Source of the DNA: VMEP01 sp964414265
GTDB lineage: Bacteria; Patescibacteriota; Minisyncoccia; Phycocordibacterales; VMEP01
Direction of reading: 5' to 3'
Length of the DNA: 11,293 nucleotides
NCBI GenBank assembly: GCA_964414265.1
Contig: CAYPVT010000024.1
Location: 1-11,293 of the forward strand
Shown here: piece by piece, positions 5,845 to 11,293 of the stretch
How positions within the stretch are numbered: position 1 is the first letter of the stretch
Layout: each line of letters begins with the position of its first letter
Notes under the pieces: model-generated
What the model saw: the letters and a program-made list of their open reading frames with translations, nothing else
Told to the model about the DNA's origin: nothing
Databases searched by the model: none
Program-made: the position numbers and the translations under genes

Positions 5845-7145
5845 AACCTTTTCAAATTATTGTTCTCTTAGTTTTTGGTGTTTTTCTAGTAATCGGAGTG
5901 CTTATTTTTTCTGGGATTATAAAACTTCCCGGCGGTGGTGATAATAGCGGTGTTTCTGGTGAGGTTGTTATTTGGGGAACGCTACCTAATTCGTATTTTG
6001 ATAAATTACTAAGTGATTTTAATTTGGCTCACCAAAAGGAATCTTTCTCAGTTCGTTATGTAGAAAAAGACAAGGCAACATTTGATAATGATTTAGTTGA
6101 GGCGATAGCAGCGAGCGTTGGTCCAGATTTAGTGTTTTTACCACAAGACTTAATTTTGAGGCACGTTAGTAAAATATATCCGCTTCCATTAACAACAATT
6201 TCCGAACGCGATTTCAAAGATATGTTTATTGAAGAAGGGGAATTGTTCTTTTTTAATGGAAACGCGATTGCAATACCGTTTACTATTGACCCGATAATGC
6301 TTTATTGGAATCGAGATTCTTTTTCGGCAGCTGGTTTTTCCAAACCACCACAATATTGGGAAGAGTTTATGGCTATAGTTCCACAACTAACAACAAAAGA
6401 TAGCGCCACCAATATCACCAAAAGCGCGCTTGCTTTTGGTGAATCAAAAAATATTTTAAACGCAAAAGATATTCTCTCAATGCTCATAATGCAAGCGGGG
6501 AGTAAAATAGTCGCATATTCTCCGGAGAAAGGAGTTGAGGTTTCTTTAGGTCAAAATAACACAAGTGGACTTAGGGCAGGCGAAGCAGCACTCCAGTTTT
6601 ATACCGAGTTTTCTAATCCCGTTAAGCAACATTATTCTTGGAATAAATCACTTCCATCATCTCGGAATATGTTTTTGTCGGGAGATCTAGCTATGTACTT
6701 TGGATATGCGAGTGAAATTTTGGATTTGAGGGCACGTAACCCGCATTTGAATTTTGATGTTGCGATGGTACCGCAATCAAAAGGTGTTAATAAAAAAATA
6801 ACATTTGGAAGAATGCACGGACTCTCAGCCCTTAAGAGTTCAAAGAATTTAACCACAGCGCTTTATGTTGAGGTTCTTTTGTCTCAGGCTGATTTTATGA
6901 AGAATATTCCAGAGCGTTCTTATTTACCGCCAACTCGCCGTGATTTATTTCAGGTCCGACCTTCCGATCCGTATCTTTCTATTTTTTATGATTCAGCCAT
7001 TATTTCAAACGCATGGCTTGACCCAGCACCAAAGGAAACAACAGTTATTTTTGCTAGTATGATTGATAATGTTGTTTCGGGGAGGTTTAGACCTCAAGAA
7101 GCTGTTTCGGATACAGCCTCACAATTAGAAAAACTTGTAAAATAA
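5841..7145 (+). CDS. Membrane-anchored ABC-type extracellular solute-binding protein (family 1 / sugar type)
   Basis: The 434-residue product begins with one hydrophobic helix (about residues 5-27) followed by a Gly-rich linker (LPGGGDNSG). No lipobox cysteine is visible, so it is probably held to the membrane by the helix. The body has features of family 1 solute-binding proteins: GEVVIWGT (40-47), an early strand GPDLVFLP (94-101), and the lobe crossover segment IPFTIDPIMLYWNRDSFSAAG (145-165) followed by PPQYWEEF. FLSGDLAMYFGY and the PPTRRDLF segment near the C-terminus also fit. No permease or ATPase genes are next to it, so the protein may serve a transporter encoded elsewhere or have an adhesion or sensing role. 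It overlaps the methyltransferase by 4 nt and is followed after 3 nt by the first pilin-like gene. Confidence 0.85.
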   Translation: MKPFQIIVLLVFGVFLVIGVLIFSGIIKLPGGGDNSGVSGEVVIWGTLPNSYFDKLLSDFNLAHQKESFSVRYVEKDKATFDNDLVEAIAASVGPDLVFLPQDLILRHVSKIYPLPLTTISERDFKDMFIEEGELFFFNGNAIAIPFTIDPIMLYWNRDSFSAAGFSKPPQYWEEFMAIVPQLTTKDSATNITKSALAFGESKNILNAKDILSMLIMQAGSKIVAYSPEKGVEVSLGQNNTSGLRAGEAALQFYTEFSNPVKQHYSWNKSLPSSRNMFLSGDLAMYFGYASEILDLRARNPHLNFDVAMVPQSKGVNKKITFGRMHGLSALKSSKNLTTALYVEVLLSQADFMKNIPERSYLPPTRRDLFQVRPSDPYLSIFYDSAIISNAWLDPAPKETTVIFASMIDNVVSGRFRPQEAVSDTASQLEKLVK

Positions 7146-7148
7146 AAT

Positions 7149-7556
7149 ATGAAAATAAGTAAAAATTTTTGGATAGCGAGAAAAACAGCAATTACTATGT
7201 TTGTGGCGTTTGTGATTCTTTCGCCACTTACTGTTTTTGGGGCAGGGCTTGTTCCTTGTGACGGCGTCGATGTTAAGTGTGACTATAATCAATTAGTTTT
7301 GCTTGCTCAAAAAATTATTAGATTTTTGCTTGAGGCCTCTGTAATTATTGCAATGCTTTTATTTACTTACGCTGGGTTCCAATTAGCATTTAGTGGTGGT
7401 AGTACAGACGCGATGTCAAAAGCTAAAGCGATATTTTTTAGCGCAGTAAAGGGTTTGATTATTGCGCTTGCGGCTTGGCTTATTGTTGAGACAATTCTTA
7501 AAGTGCTCCTTAAGGGTGATGGTTTTAGGCAATATATTCCACTTGGTGGTTTTTAA
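7149..7556 (+). CDS. Pilin-like two-helix protein (TrbC/VirB2 type), cluster member 1
   Basis: The 135-residue protein has a signal peptide with a long positively charged start (to about residue 31, VFGA). A short outer segment with two cysteines (C37, C44) follows. Then come two membrane helices (about 57-80 and 95-119) joined by a short polar loop (SGGSTDAMSKAKA). This layout matches VirB2/TrbC pilins and the T4SS-pilin-like proteins found in Parcubacteria. The two cysteines could form a disulfide outside the membrane. It starts 3 nt after the solute-binding protein stop and is probably co-transcribed with it. Its closest relative in the cluster is the next gene: both have an AK-containing loop and a second helix of GLIIALAAW/GIAIILAAK type. 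No motor or channel gene is nearby, so pilus assembly is only inferred. Confidence 0.75.
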   Translation: MKISKNFWIARKTAITMFVAFVILSPLTVFGAGLVPCDGVDVKCDYNQLVLLAQKIIRFLLEASVIIAMLLFTYAGFQLAFSGGSTDAMSKAKAIFFSAVKGLIIALAAWLIVETILKVLLKGDGFRQYIPLGGF

Positions 7557-7564
7557 TGTATAAT
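7536..7564 (+). promoter_or_regulatory. Possible internal promoter before pilin-like gene 2
   Basis: A perfect TATAAT (7559-7564) lies over and just past the stop of the preceding gene, with a poor -35 (ATTCCA, 17-bp spacing). If used, transcription would start near 7571. That excludes the ATG at 7570 and favours the one at 7612. The AT-rich setting makes chance likely. Confidence 0.3.
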
Positions 7565-7611
7565 TATTTATGAATAATTTAACCTTAAATAAATTGACGA
7601 AAAGAATTGAA

Positions 7612-7989
7612 ATGAAGAAGTTTTCTATTTTGTTGGCGATAAGTTTAGTCCTATTTTTTGTTGTTTTGACTCCGTTATTTGTTGACGCCCAGAAGGCTAG
7701 TGGGAATAGAGAAGCTACAAAATTAGAAAATCCACTTGGTAGCAGTAACAATAGTCTTACAGCCTTTGCTAACTCTGTTGTTGATGCTGTGGTTACTGTT
7801 GGTTTGCCAATTGCCGCCTTAATGATTGTTTACTCTGGTTTTCTCTTTGTTGCGGCGAGAGGGAATGAAACCAAGCTCAAAGATGCAAAAAATGCTTTCC
7901 TTTATGCTGTTATAGGTATTGCTATAATTTTGGCCGCAAAAGTTTTATCGGAGGTTATAAGAGGGACGATTGATGTCTTGAGAAGTTAA
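7612..7989 (+). CDS. Pilin-like two-helix protein, cluster member 2
   Basis: From the ATG at 7612 the product has 125 residues. It has a compact signal peptide (MKKFSILLAISLVLFF..., likely cut after VDA, residue 26), a polar outer segment of about 30 residues, and helices at about 57-81 and 97-117. The loop between them is charged (ARGNETKLKDAKNA). An in-frame ATG at 7570 would add 14 residues (MNNLTLNKLTKRIE). I prefer 7612 because it gives a normal signal peptide start, but 7570 cannot be excluded. The fold is the same as that of the preceding gene, with an N-terminal region lacking the cysteines. A structural subunit of an envelope or pilus-like assembly is the best guess. Confidence 0.72.
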   Translation: MKKFSILLAISLVLFFVVLTPLFVDAQKASGNREATKLENPLGSSNNSLTAFANSVVDAVVTVGLPIAALMIVYSGFLFVAARGNETKLKDAKNAFLYAVIGIAIILAAKVLSEVIRGTIDVLRS

Positions 7990-8002
7990 TTAATAAATAA
8001 AT

Positions 8003-8407
8003 ATGAAAAATATGAGAAAAGGAAATTTTTTTGTTTTAGGATTACTGAGTTTGGTAATGGTTCCGTCGGTTGTATATGGAATCTCTAATTTAACCGACCT
8101 CGTAAATTTCTTTACTGATTTTATATACGATTCAGTTATTAAGTTGATTTACGCATTAATAACTTTAGTTTTTTTGTTGGGAGTTTTTGAGTTTGTTAAG
8201 AATGCGGACAACGAAACAAAAAGAGCCGAAGGTCGACAATTTATGATTTGGGGAATAATTGGTCTTTTTGTAATGATTTCTTTTCAGGGAATCGTGATGG
8301 TTTTGCAAAATACTTTCCAGTTGCCAGGGATTAATCAACAAACAGGAAGTTCTAATAAAGTTTATAACGGAAGTTATCAAGATTACGCTACCGCCCCTAA
8401 TCCATAG
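8003..8407 (+). CDS. Pilin-like two-helix protein, WG-motif subfamily, cluster member 3
   Basis: The 134-residue protein has a signal peptide (cut probably after VYG, residue 26). An amphipathic segment, NLTDLVNFFTDFIYDSVI, leads into helix 1 (about 46-66). A charged loop (KNADNETKRAEGRQF) is followed by helix 2 with the motif MIWGIIGLFVMISFQG (81-96). The C-terminal tail of about 30 residues is polar (Asn, Gln, Ser, Tyr). The loop plus WG helix is shared with the two genes downstream, so these three form a subfamily of the T4SS-pilin-like proteins. It starts 13 nt after gene 2 ends. There is no SD, and a second ATG at 8012 is a possible start. Confidence 0.75.
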   Translation: MKNMRKGNFFVLGLLSLVMVPSVVYGISNLTDLVNFFTDFIYDSVIKLIYALITLVFLLGVFEFVKNADNETKRAEGRQFMIWGIIGLFVMISFQGIVMVLQNTFQLPGINQQTGSSNKVYNGSYQDYATAPNP

Positions 8408-8455
8408 AGATTCTTTACTTTTATCCCCAGACTTGTCGGAAAAGACGCAGTCTTG

Positions 8456-8464
8456 TGTTAAAAT
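8456..8464 (+). promoter_or_regulatory. Possible extended -10 promoter before pilin-like gene 4
   Basis: TGT-TAAAAT (8456-8464) has the form of an extended -10 element in the 114-nt gap before the ATG at 8522, with no good -35 at normal spacing. An interrupted inverted repeat, AGACT (8429-8433) and AGTCT (8449-8453), lies immediately upstream. This is the longest gap in the pilin cluster, so a separate transcription start is plausible. Confidence 0.3.
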
Positions 8465-8521
8465 AGAAGGGAATTTAATAAAGTCGTTTAATTAGTATTA
8501 ATTTTTAGAAATATATTGCGT

Positions 8522-8932
8522 ATGAAAAAAGTAGTTACATTAGTAGCAGCATCAGCACTTCCTATAGTTGTTCTTGCCCAGACAGTAGATACCATTTTTA
8601 GCAAGATTATAGCGCTCATTAATTACCTAACGATTATTGTTGTGGCGTTATCCGTTTTGGCGTTTTTCTGGGGTTTGTTCAAGTTTATTACCAAGGCGGG
8701 AGAGGACAAAGAAGAGGGTCGCCACATAATGATTTGGGGAATCCTCGCACTCTTTGTCATGGTTTCTGTTTGGGGGCTTGTCGGGGTCGTTGGTAACACC
8801 TTTGGTGTGCAACAAGGAGGGGCGGTTAATATTCCAGGCATCGGTGGTTCTTACGGCGGTGTTAATACTGGTGGTACTGGAGTTTCTGGGGGAGTTAATG
8901 TCTCGGGTGGTATTAATATTCCAATTCGATAA
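8522..8932 (+). CDS. Pilin-like two-helix protein with Gly-rich tail, cluster member 4
   Basis: The start chosen is the ATG at 8522, giving 136 residues. A TTG at 8516 would add two residues but is less likely, because MKKVVTLVAASALPIVVLA is a classic signal peptide (cut after residue 19, leaving QTVDTIF...). Helix 1 spans about 33-55. The loop TKAGEDKEEGRH leads to helix 2 with MIWGILALFVMVSVWG (70-85). The tail (about 96-136) is glycine-rich with the recurring units VNIPG, GGVN and INIPI. Such a flexible low-complexity tail would be exposed and may mediate packing or contact. Family membership is shared with the genes before and after it. Confidence 0.77.
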   Translation: MKKVVTLVAASALPIVVLAQTVDTIFSKIIALINYLTIIVVALSVLAFFWGLFKFITKAGEDKEEGRHIMIWGILALFVMVSVWGLVGVVGNTFGVQQGGAVNIPGIGGSYGGVNTGGTGVSGGVNVSGGINIPIR

Positions 8933-8943
8933 CTTATAGACAC

Positions 8944-8966
8944 AAAGCGCGCGATAGCGCGCTTTT
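8944..8966 (+). terminator. Terminator or attenuator between pilin-like genes 4 and 5
   Basis: AAAGCGCGC (8944-8952) pairs perfectly with GCGCGCTTT (8957-8965) around a GATA loop. The U-tract is short (four T's and then GTCACC), so termination may be partial. This could lower expression of gene 5 relative to gene 4. Gene 5 starts 15 nt downstream and has no clear promoter of its own. Confidence 0.6.
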
Positions 8967-8980
8967 GTCACCTGTAAAAA

Positions 8981-9253
8981 ATGATTGTTGAAGCTCAAAC
9001 GCAACTACAAAGCGCGGCAGACAGCCTTGTTCAGAAACTGGTTGTTAATATCTTACAGCCCATCACGATGTTGTTGGGGTCGCTTGCCATAATGTTTTTT
9101 CTTTTTGGTGTATTTCAATACATTCTTAATTCTGAAAACGAAGATGGGATAGCTCGAGCAAAGAAATATATGATGTGGGGATTACTTGGTTTGTTCATCA
9201 TGGTGAGCGCATGGGGGATAATTGGACTTATACAAGGTAGTCTTCCGAAGTAA
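8981..9253 (+). CDS. Pilin-like two-helix protein without signal peptide, cluster member 5
   Basis: This is the shortest member of the cluster (90 residues). Its start is fixed from upstream by an in-frame stop at 8975-8977. It begins MIVEAQTQLQSAADSL, with no hydrophobic signal segment. The sequence VEAQT resembles the signal peptidase site VLAQT of gene 4, as if only the mature part remains. Helix 1 is about 25-48. The loop NSENEDGIARAKKY is followed by helix 2 with MMWGLLGLFIMVSAWG (64-79). No glycine-rich tail is present. It may insert without cleavage or may be a 5'-truncated copy that still has an open frame. It is the last gene before the operon terminator. Confidence 0.7.
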   Translation: MIVEAQTQLQSAADSLVQKLVVNILQPITMLLGSLAIMFFLFGVFQYILNSENEDGIARAKKYMMWGLLGLFIMVSAWGIIGLIQGSLPK

Positions 9254-9274
9254 GATTTAAAGAATCTAGAATTA

Positions 9275-9313
9275 AAAATAGTCTCGACGAAAGTCGAGAC
9301 TATTTTGCTTTTT
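9275..9313 (+). terminator. Intrinsic terminator of the pilin-like cluster
   Basis: AAAATAGTCTCGAC (9275-9288) pairs over 14 bp with 9293-9306 around a GAAA tetraloop, followed by GCTTTTT. It closes the plus-strand unit. The stem's A/T-rich outer part may also give some function in the reverse direction. Confidence 0.85.
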
Positions 9314-9325
9314 GGGAAAGAAAAA

Positions 9326-9351
9326 GGGCGGACGCAGCAATGCGTCCGCCC
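9326..9351 (-). terminator. GC-rich terminator of the SPFH operon
   Basis: GGGCGGACGCA (9326-9336) and TGCGTCCGCCC (9341-9351) form an 11-bp stem with a 4-nt loop. On the minus strand it is followed by TTTTTCTTT. It stands about 14 nt beyond the stop of the membrane protein gene and faces the plus-strand terminator. The two transcription units are therefore cleanly insulated. Confidence 0.85.
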
Positions 9352-9365
9352 GTTTGACGACGAAT

Positions 9366-10034
9366 TTATATTTGGAGTCCCATCCTGATTGGCATCGTCT
9401 CCCCGTCGTCTAGGATAACGCAAATCTTTTCCCCGCCTTCGAAGTTTCGCATGATCCGTTGTTTTGGACCAACATGCGCTACATATCCGTCGGGGTAGAT
9501 GAACTTAACGTTCCCTTCTTTCCCGATTGGGTAGATAGTGAACGGCCCAACTGGGATTGTAAAACACGAAGGGAAGTCGGCAGTGACCAGGATTTCCGCC
9601 TGGTTTCTTGCCACCGATGCCGGACCTCGTGGTTCGCCGGACAAAGGAGTAGTGGTTTCAATTTTTTCAGGTGTCGCCCCAAGGAGCGTTGCCAAAAGGA
9701 GAATTGAAATAACTTTCGCCCACCAACCAATGTTCCAGCTGATCGCGGTTACCAGAAGTAGAACCTGGCTCATCCAGAAAAACTTTTCGTCGGCATGCCA
9801 CCAGCTCCAGATCGGAACTTCCTTTCTGAAAAGCCATAGCGTGAAAACGAGAACGAGCCAGAGTGCGACAATTGCGATTGGCTTTTTCCACTTTACCTCA
9901 CCTTCTGCACCGCCCATAAACAAAGAGCGGAACAGGGGCATGGTGCCACCGGTTATGGAACCGAGATGGTGGCCGTAGGTTTTGCCAACGAGTATTGCGA
10001 TTACTGCGACCGCGAAAACGAAATAGACGGTCAT
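9366..10034 (-). CDS. Four-helix membrane protein with soluble C-terminal domain, unknown family
   Basis: The 222-residue protein has predicted membrane helices at about 2-18, 52-69, 86-103 and 105-119. The loop between helices 3 and 4 is very short and Trp-rich (SWNIGWW). A soluble domain of about 100 residues follows (121-222). It has alternating short hydrophobic stretches and glycine turns that suggest beta structure (ILVTADFPSCFTIPVGPFTIYPIG ... CVILDDGETMPIRMG, written here with a gap). I do not recognise the family. The ATG comes 2 nt after the SPFH stop, and its AAAGGAG lies inside the SPFH coding end, so the two are translationally coupled and likely work together. By analogy with the NfeD-type partners of SPFH proteins, it could be a membrane partner. 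However, no NfeD or OB-fold signature can be asserted. Its composition is richer in GC than that of the plus-strand genes. Confidence 0.75.
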   Translation of the reverse strand: MTVYFVFAVAVIAILVGKTYGHHLGSITGGTMPLFRSLFMGGAEGEVKWKKPIAIVALWLVLVFTLWLFRKEVPIWSWWHADEKFFWMSQVLLLVTAISWNIGWWAKVISILLLATLLGATPEKIETTTPLSGEPRGPASVARNQAEILVTADFPSCFTIPVGPFTIYPIGKEGNVKFIYPDGYVAHVGPKQRIMRNFEGGEKICVILDDGETMPIRMGLQI

Positions 10035-10036
10035 GA

Positions 10037-11143
10037 TCAGCTCCTTTCGGTGGAAGAAGACGGTTTCAGTGTTTCGCTGATAGAGGTTGCTAGCCCTATC
10101 AGGTTAGAGAAACCATCGGCGCCAACAATTACGGTTTTTTGGCCAGGATTGTTGGTTACAGCACGAGCCGTTTCTGCTCCGAGAACCACACGACCTTCGG
10201 CCCCCAGATTTTGGAGAGTTTCGGCCATATTTTTGAAACCGGCTGCCCTGCCTTCAAGCTCGGCCTTTTCAGCCGCACCCTTACCTTCGCCATCGAGCCT
10301 TTTTGTTTCGCGAACGCCCTCGGCGGCGATAATAGCCGCTTTCTTTTCTTGCATTGCAATGGGAATCGCCATAACCGCGGTATTCAGCTTGTGGCTAAAA
10401 CCAAACGGTTTGATACGTATGCTTTCAAGGTCGATACCCCAATCTGTGAGCATACTGTCGATAACCCCATTTTTCCCGCTAAGCTTGAGGTTTATTTTGT
10501 GGAGTTTCTTGAGAGCTTCGGAGGGACTCATTTGAGAAAATTTCTCGTTGAGTGTTGCTACCACCACGTCCTCAATTTGCCTGCGAGCCGACTCCCAGCT
10601 GCCGATTGTTTTTAGGAACTTCACGGCATCCACCATGTGGTACCTGACAACTGGCGTCACCTCAACGGCCATGCGATGGTTGTATGGGTCGTCCACGTTT
10701 TGACCCCCCTTGTTTTTTGTTTCTCCGAAGACAATTCGAATCGGAGGAAACTTTCCTTTGGGAATGTCTTTCCCATCAGGATCCTCAGTGGTACCGCGGT
10801 AAATATCTTCAGGTTCCGCCGGTAATTCGGCTTGCTGGACCAGATTTGAAAACTTTCTCAGGCTGCAAAATCCGACAGGGACGAAAACAAGACCAGACCC
10901 GACTTCGTCGATTGGTTTTCCGAAGAAAAGCCTGACGGCAAAATCGAACGGGCCGACTGTGCGATAACTCGCGATGGTGAAGAGGATTGTCACAAGAAAC
11001 GTGACTTCCCCCCAATTCCATTCCTCGCCCATCACGGTGCTTGAGTGACCACCAAGAAAGACGGATAGGCCCAAGGCGAAGAGGTAAACGAAAAATATTA
11101 CCAATCGAAAGGTTCTCCTTGCTTCATTTTTTGGGTTGTTCAT
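10037..11143 (-). CDS. SPFH/Band-7 (stomatin/prohibitin-like) membrane protein
   Basis: The 368-residue protein has two N-terminal hydrophobic segments (about 12-31 and 46-60). An SPFH domain follows from about YRTVGPFDFAVRLFFGKP (60-77), with the pattern VGSGLVFVPVG (81-91) typical of its first strands. The middle of the domain, RMAVEVTPVVRYHMVDAVKFL (157-177), and the helix ARRQIEDVVVATLNEKFSQMSPSEAL (186-211) match the family. After it comes a charged, Ala/Glu-rich coiled region (about 264-310), as in stomatins and HflK/HflC. A 50-residue segment containing DPDGKDIPKGKFPPIR and NKGGQN (about 110-155) is an insertion compared with compact stomatins. SPFH proteins form ring-like membrane scaffolds that organise partners or proteases; the partner here is probably the downstream membrane protein. 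Expression signals are strong. Confidence 0.88.
   Translation of the reverse strand: MNNPKNEARRTFRLVIFFVYLFALGLSVFLGGHSSTVMGEEWNWGEVTFLVTILFTIASYRTVGPFDFAVRLFFGKPIDEVGSGLVFVPVGFCSLRKFSNLVQQAELPAEPEDIYRGTTEDPDGKDIPKGKFPPIRIVFGETKNKGGQNVDDPYNHRMAVEVTPVVRYHMVDAVKFLKTIGSWESARRQIEDVVVATLNEKFSQMSPSEALKKLHKINLKLSGKNGVIDSMLTDWGIDLESIRIKPFGFSHKLNTAVMAIPIAMQEKKAAIIAAEGVRETKRLDGEGKGAAEKAELEGRAAGFKNMAETLQNLGAEGRVVLGAETARAVTNNPGQKTVIVGADGFSNLIGLATSISETLKPSSSTERS
10041..10047 (-). promoter_or_regulatory. Shine-Dalgarno site inside the SPFH gene end
   Basis: AAAGGAG with a 6-nt spacer precedes the ATG at 10034 and lies entirely within the last codons of the SPFH gene. Stop and start are only 2 nt apart. 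This fixes the start of the membrane protein and indicates translational coupling. Confidence 0.75.
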
Positions 11144-11148
11144 GATGA

Positions 11149-11156
11149 CTCCTTTT
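11149..11156 (-). promoter_or_regulatory. Shine-Dalgarno site of the SPFH gene
   Basis: AAAAGGAG is followed by a 5-nt spacer and the ATG at 11143. It fixes the SPFH start. Its strength contrasts with the SD-less genes on the plus strand. Confidence 0.75.
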
Positions 11157-11203
11157 CAATGTGCGTTTAGCTAGGCGAAAATGCCAAACTATTACTGCCG
11201 ATT

Positions 11204-11231
11204 ATTATACATAAAATGACCAAAAAGTCAA
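11204..11231 (-). promoter_or_regulatory. Sigma-70 type promoter of the SPFH operon
   Basis: On the minus strand TTGACT (11231-11226) and a perfect TATAAT (11209-11204) are separated by 16 bp. Transcription would start near 11197, giving a leader of about 54 nt. A 10-bp palindrome, TGTGTACACA (11245-11254), lies 13 bp upstream of the -35 and might be an operator or activator site. Confidence 0.7.
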
Positions 11232-11264
11232 GGTGGGGAGGTAATGTGTACACACATATGGCGG

Positions 11265-11285
11265 TTTCTGGATAAACTCCAGAAA
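11265..11285. repeat. 8-bp inverted repeat at the right edge
   Basis: TTTCTGGA (11265-11272) and TCCAGAAA (11278-11285) are perfectly complementary around TAAAC. No T-tract follows on either strand within the window, so it is not called a terminator. Nothing else is seen between the SPFH promoter and the window end. Confidence 0.4.
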
Positions 11286-11293
11286 TGGCAATA

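Noticed and set aside
8754..8939. An overlapping plus-strand ORF in another frame of pilin-like gene 4
   Set aside because: It lies within a frame with a signal peptide and conserved WG motif. No independent start signal is seen.
7408..9180. Similar stretches among the pilin-like genes that might be direct DNA repeats
   Set aside because: The similarity is at the protein level (charged loop and WG helix). The DNA differs at many positions, so these are diverged paralogues and not recent repeats or a CRISPR array.
9538..9978. Long plus-strand ORFs antisense to the membrane protein gene (also at 9966-10535 and 10139-10615)
   Set aside because: They are shadows of the GC-richer minus-strand genes, with no promoter or SD, and their translations look random. 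The minus-strand products have clear domains, an SD and a promoter.

Overview
The window looks like chromosomal DNA from an uncultivated Candidate Phyla Radiation (Patescibacteria, probably Parcubacteria) bacterium. The assignment is an inference. It rests on an AT-rich gene set lacking Shine-Dalgarno (SD) sites, a cluster of tiny two-helix pilin-like (VirB2/TrbC or T4SS-pilin type) proteins beside an orphan membrane-anchored solute-binding protein, and an MBL-fold protein / small membrane protein / gyrA order that I recall from that group. No rRNA or other phylogenetic marker apart from GyrA is present.

Left part (1-2700). At the left edge are the first seven codons of a minus-strand gene with a strong promoter, a structured leader and a good SD. 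A TetA-like MFS exporter (189-1436, minus) is divergent from an MBL-fold protein (1602-2234, plus) whose metal ligands are almost all replaced. Between them lies a 90-bp element with perfect 18-bp inverted ends. A 90-residue single-pass membrane protein (2370-2642) follows.

Centre (2700-7150). gyrA (2747-5206) has its own extended -10 promoter very close to the ATG and ends in a strong intrinsic terminator. A new promoter then starts an operon-like run: a small SAM methyltransferase (5311-5844), overlapped by 4 nt by an ABC-type solute-binding protein with an uncleaved-looking N-terminal anchor (5841-7145).

Pilin-like cluster (7149-9253). Five small two-helix proteins follow on the same strand. 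Two belong to one subfamily (7149, 7612) and three share the motif MxWGxxxLFxMxSxxG (8003, 8522, 8981). The most natural reading is a set of surface or envelope subunits, but no secretion ATPase, channel protein or peptidase is in the window. A 14-bp stem terminator closes the run.

Right part (9366-11293). A convergent two-gene minus-strand operon encodes an SPFH/Band-7 (stomatin-like) membrane protein and a four-helix membrane protein of unknown family with a soluble C-terminal domain. This operon is visibly richer in GC than the plus-strand genes. It has a near-consensus sigma-70 promoter, strong AAAGGAG ribosome binding sites, translational coupling and its own GC-rich terminator. The partial gene at the left edge has the same style of expression signals. 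The window thus holds two kinds of gene start: SD-less genes, several nearly leaderless, and strong-SD genes.
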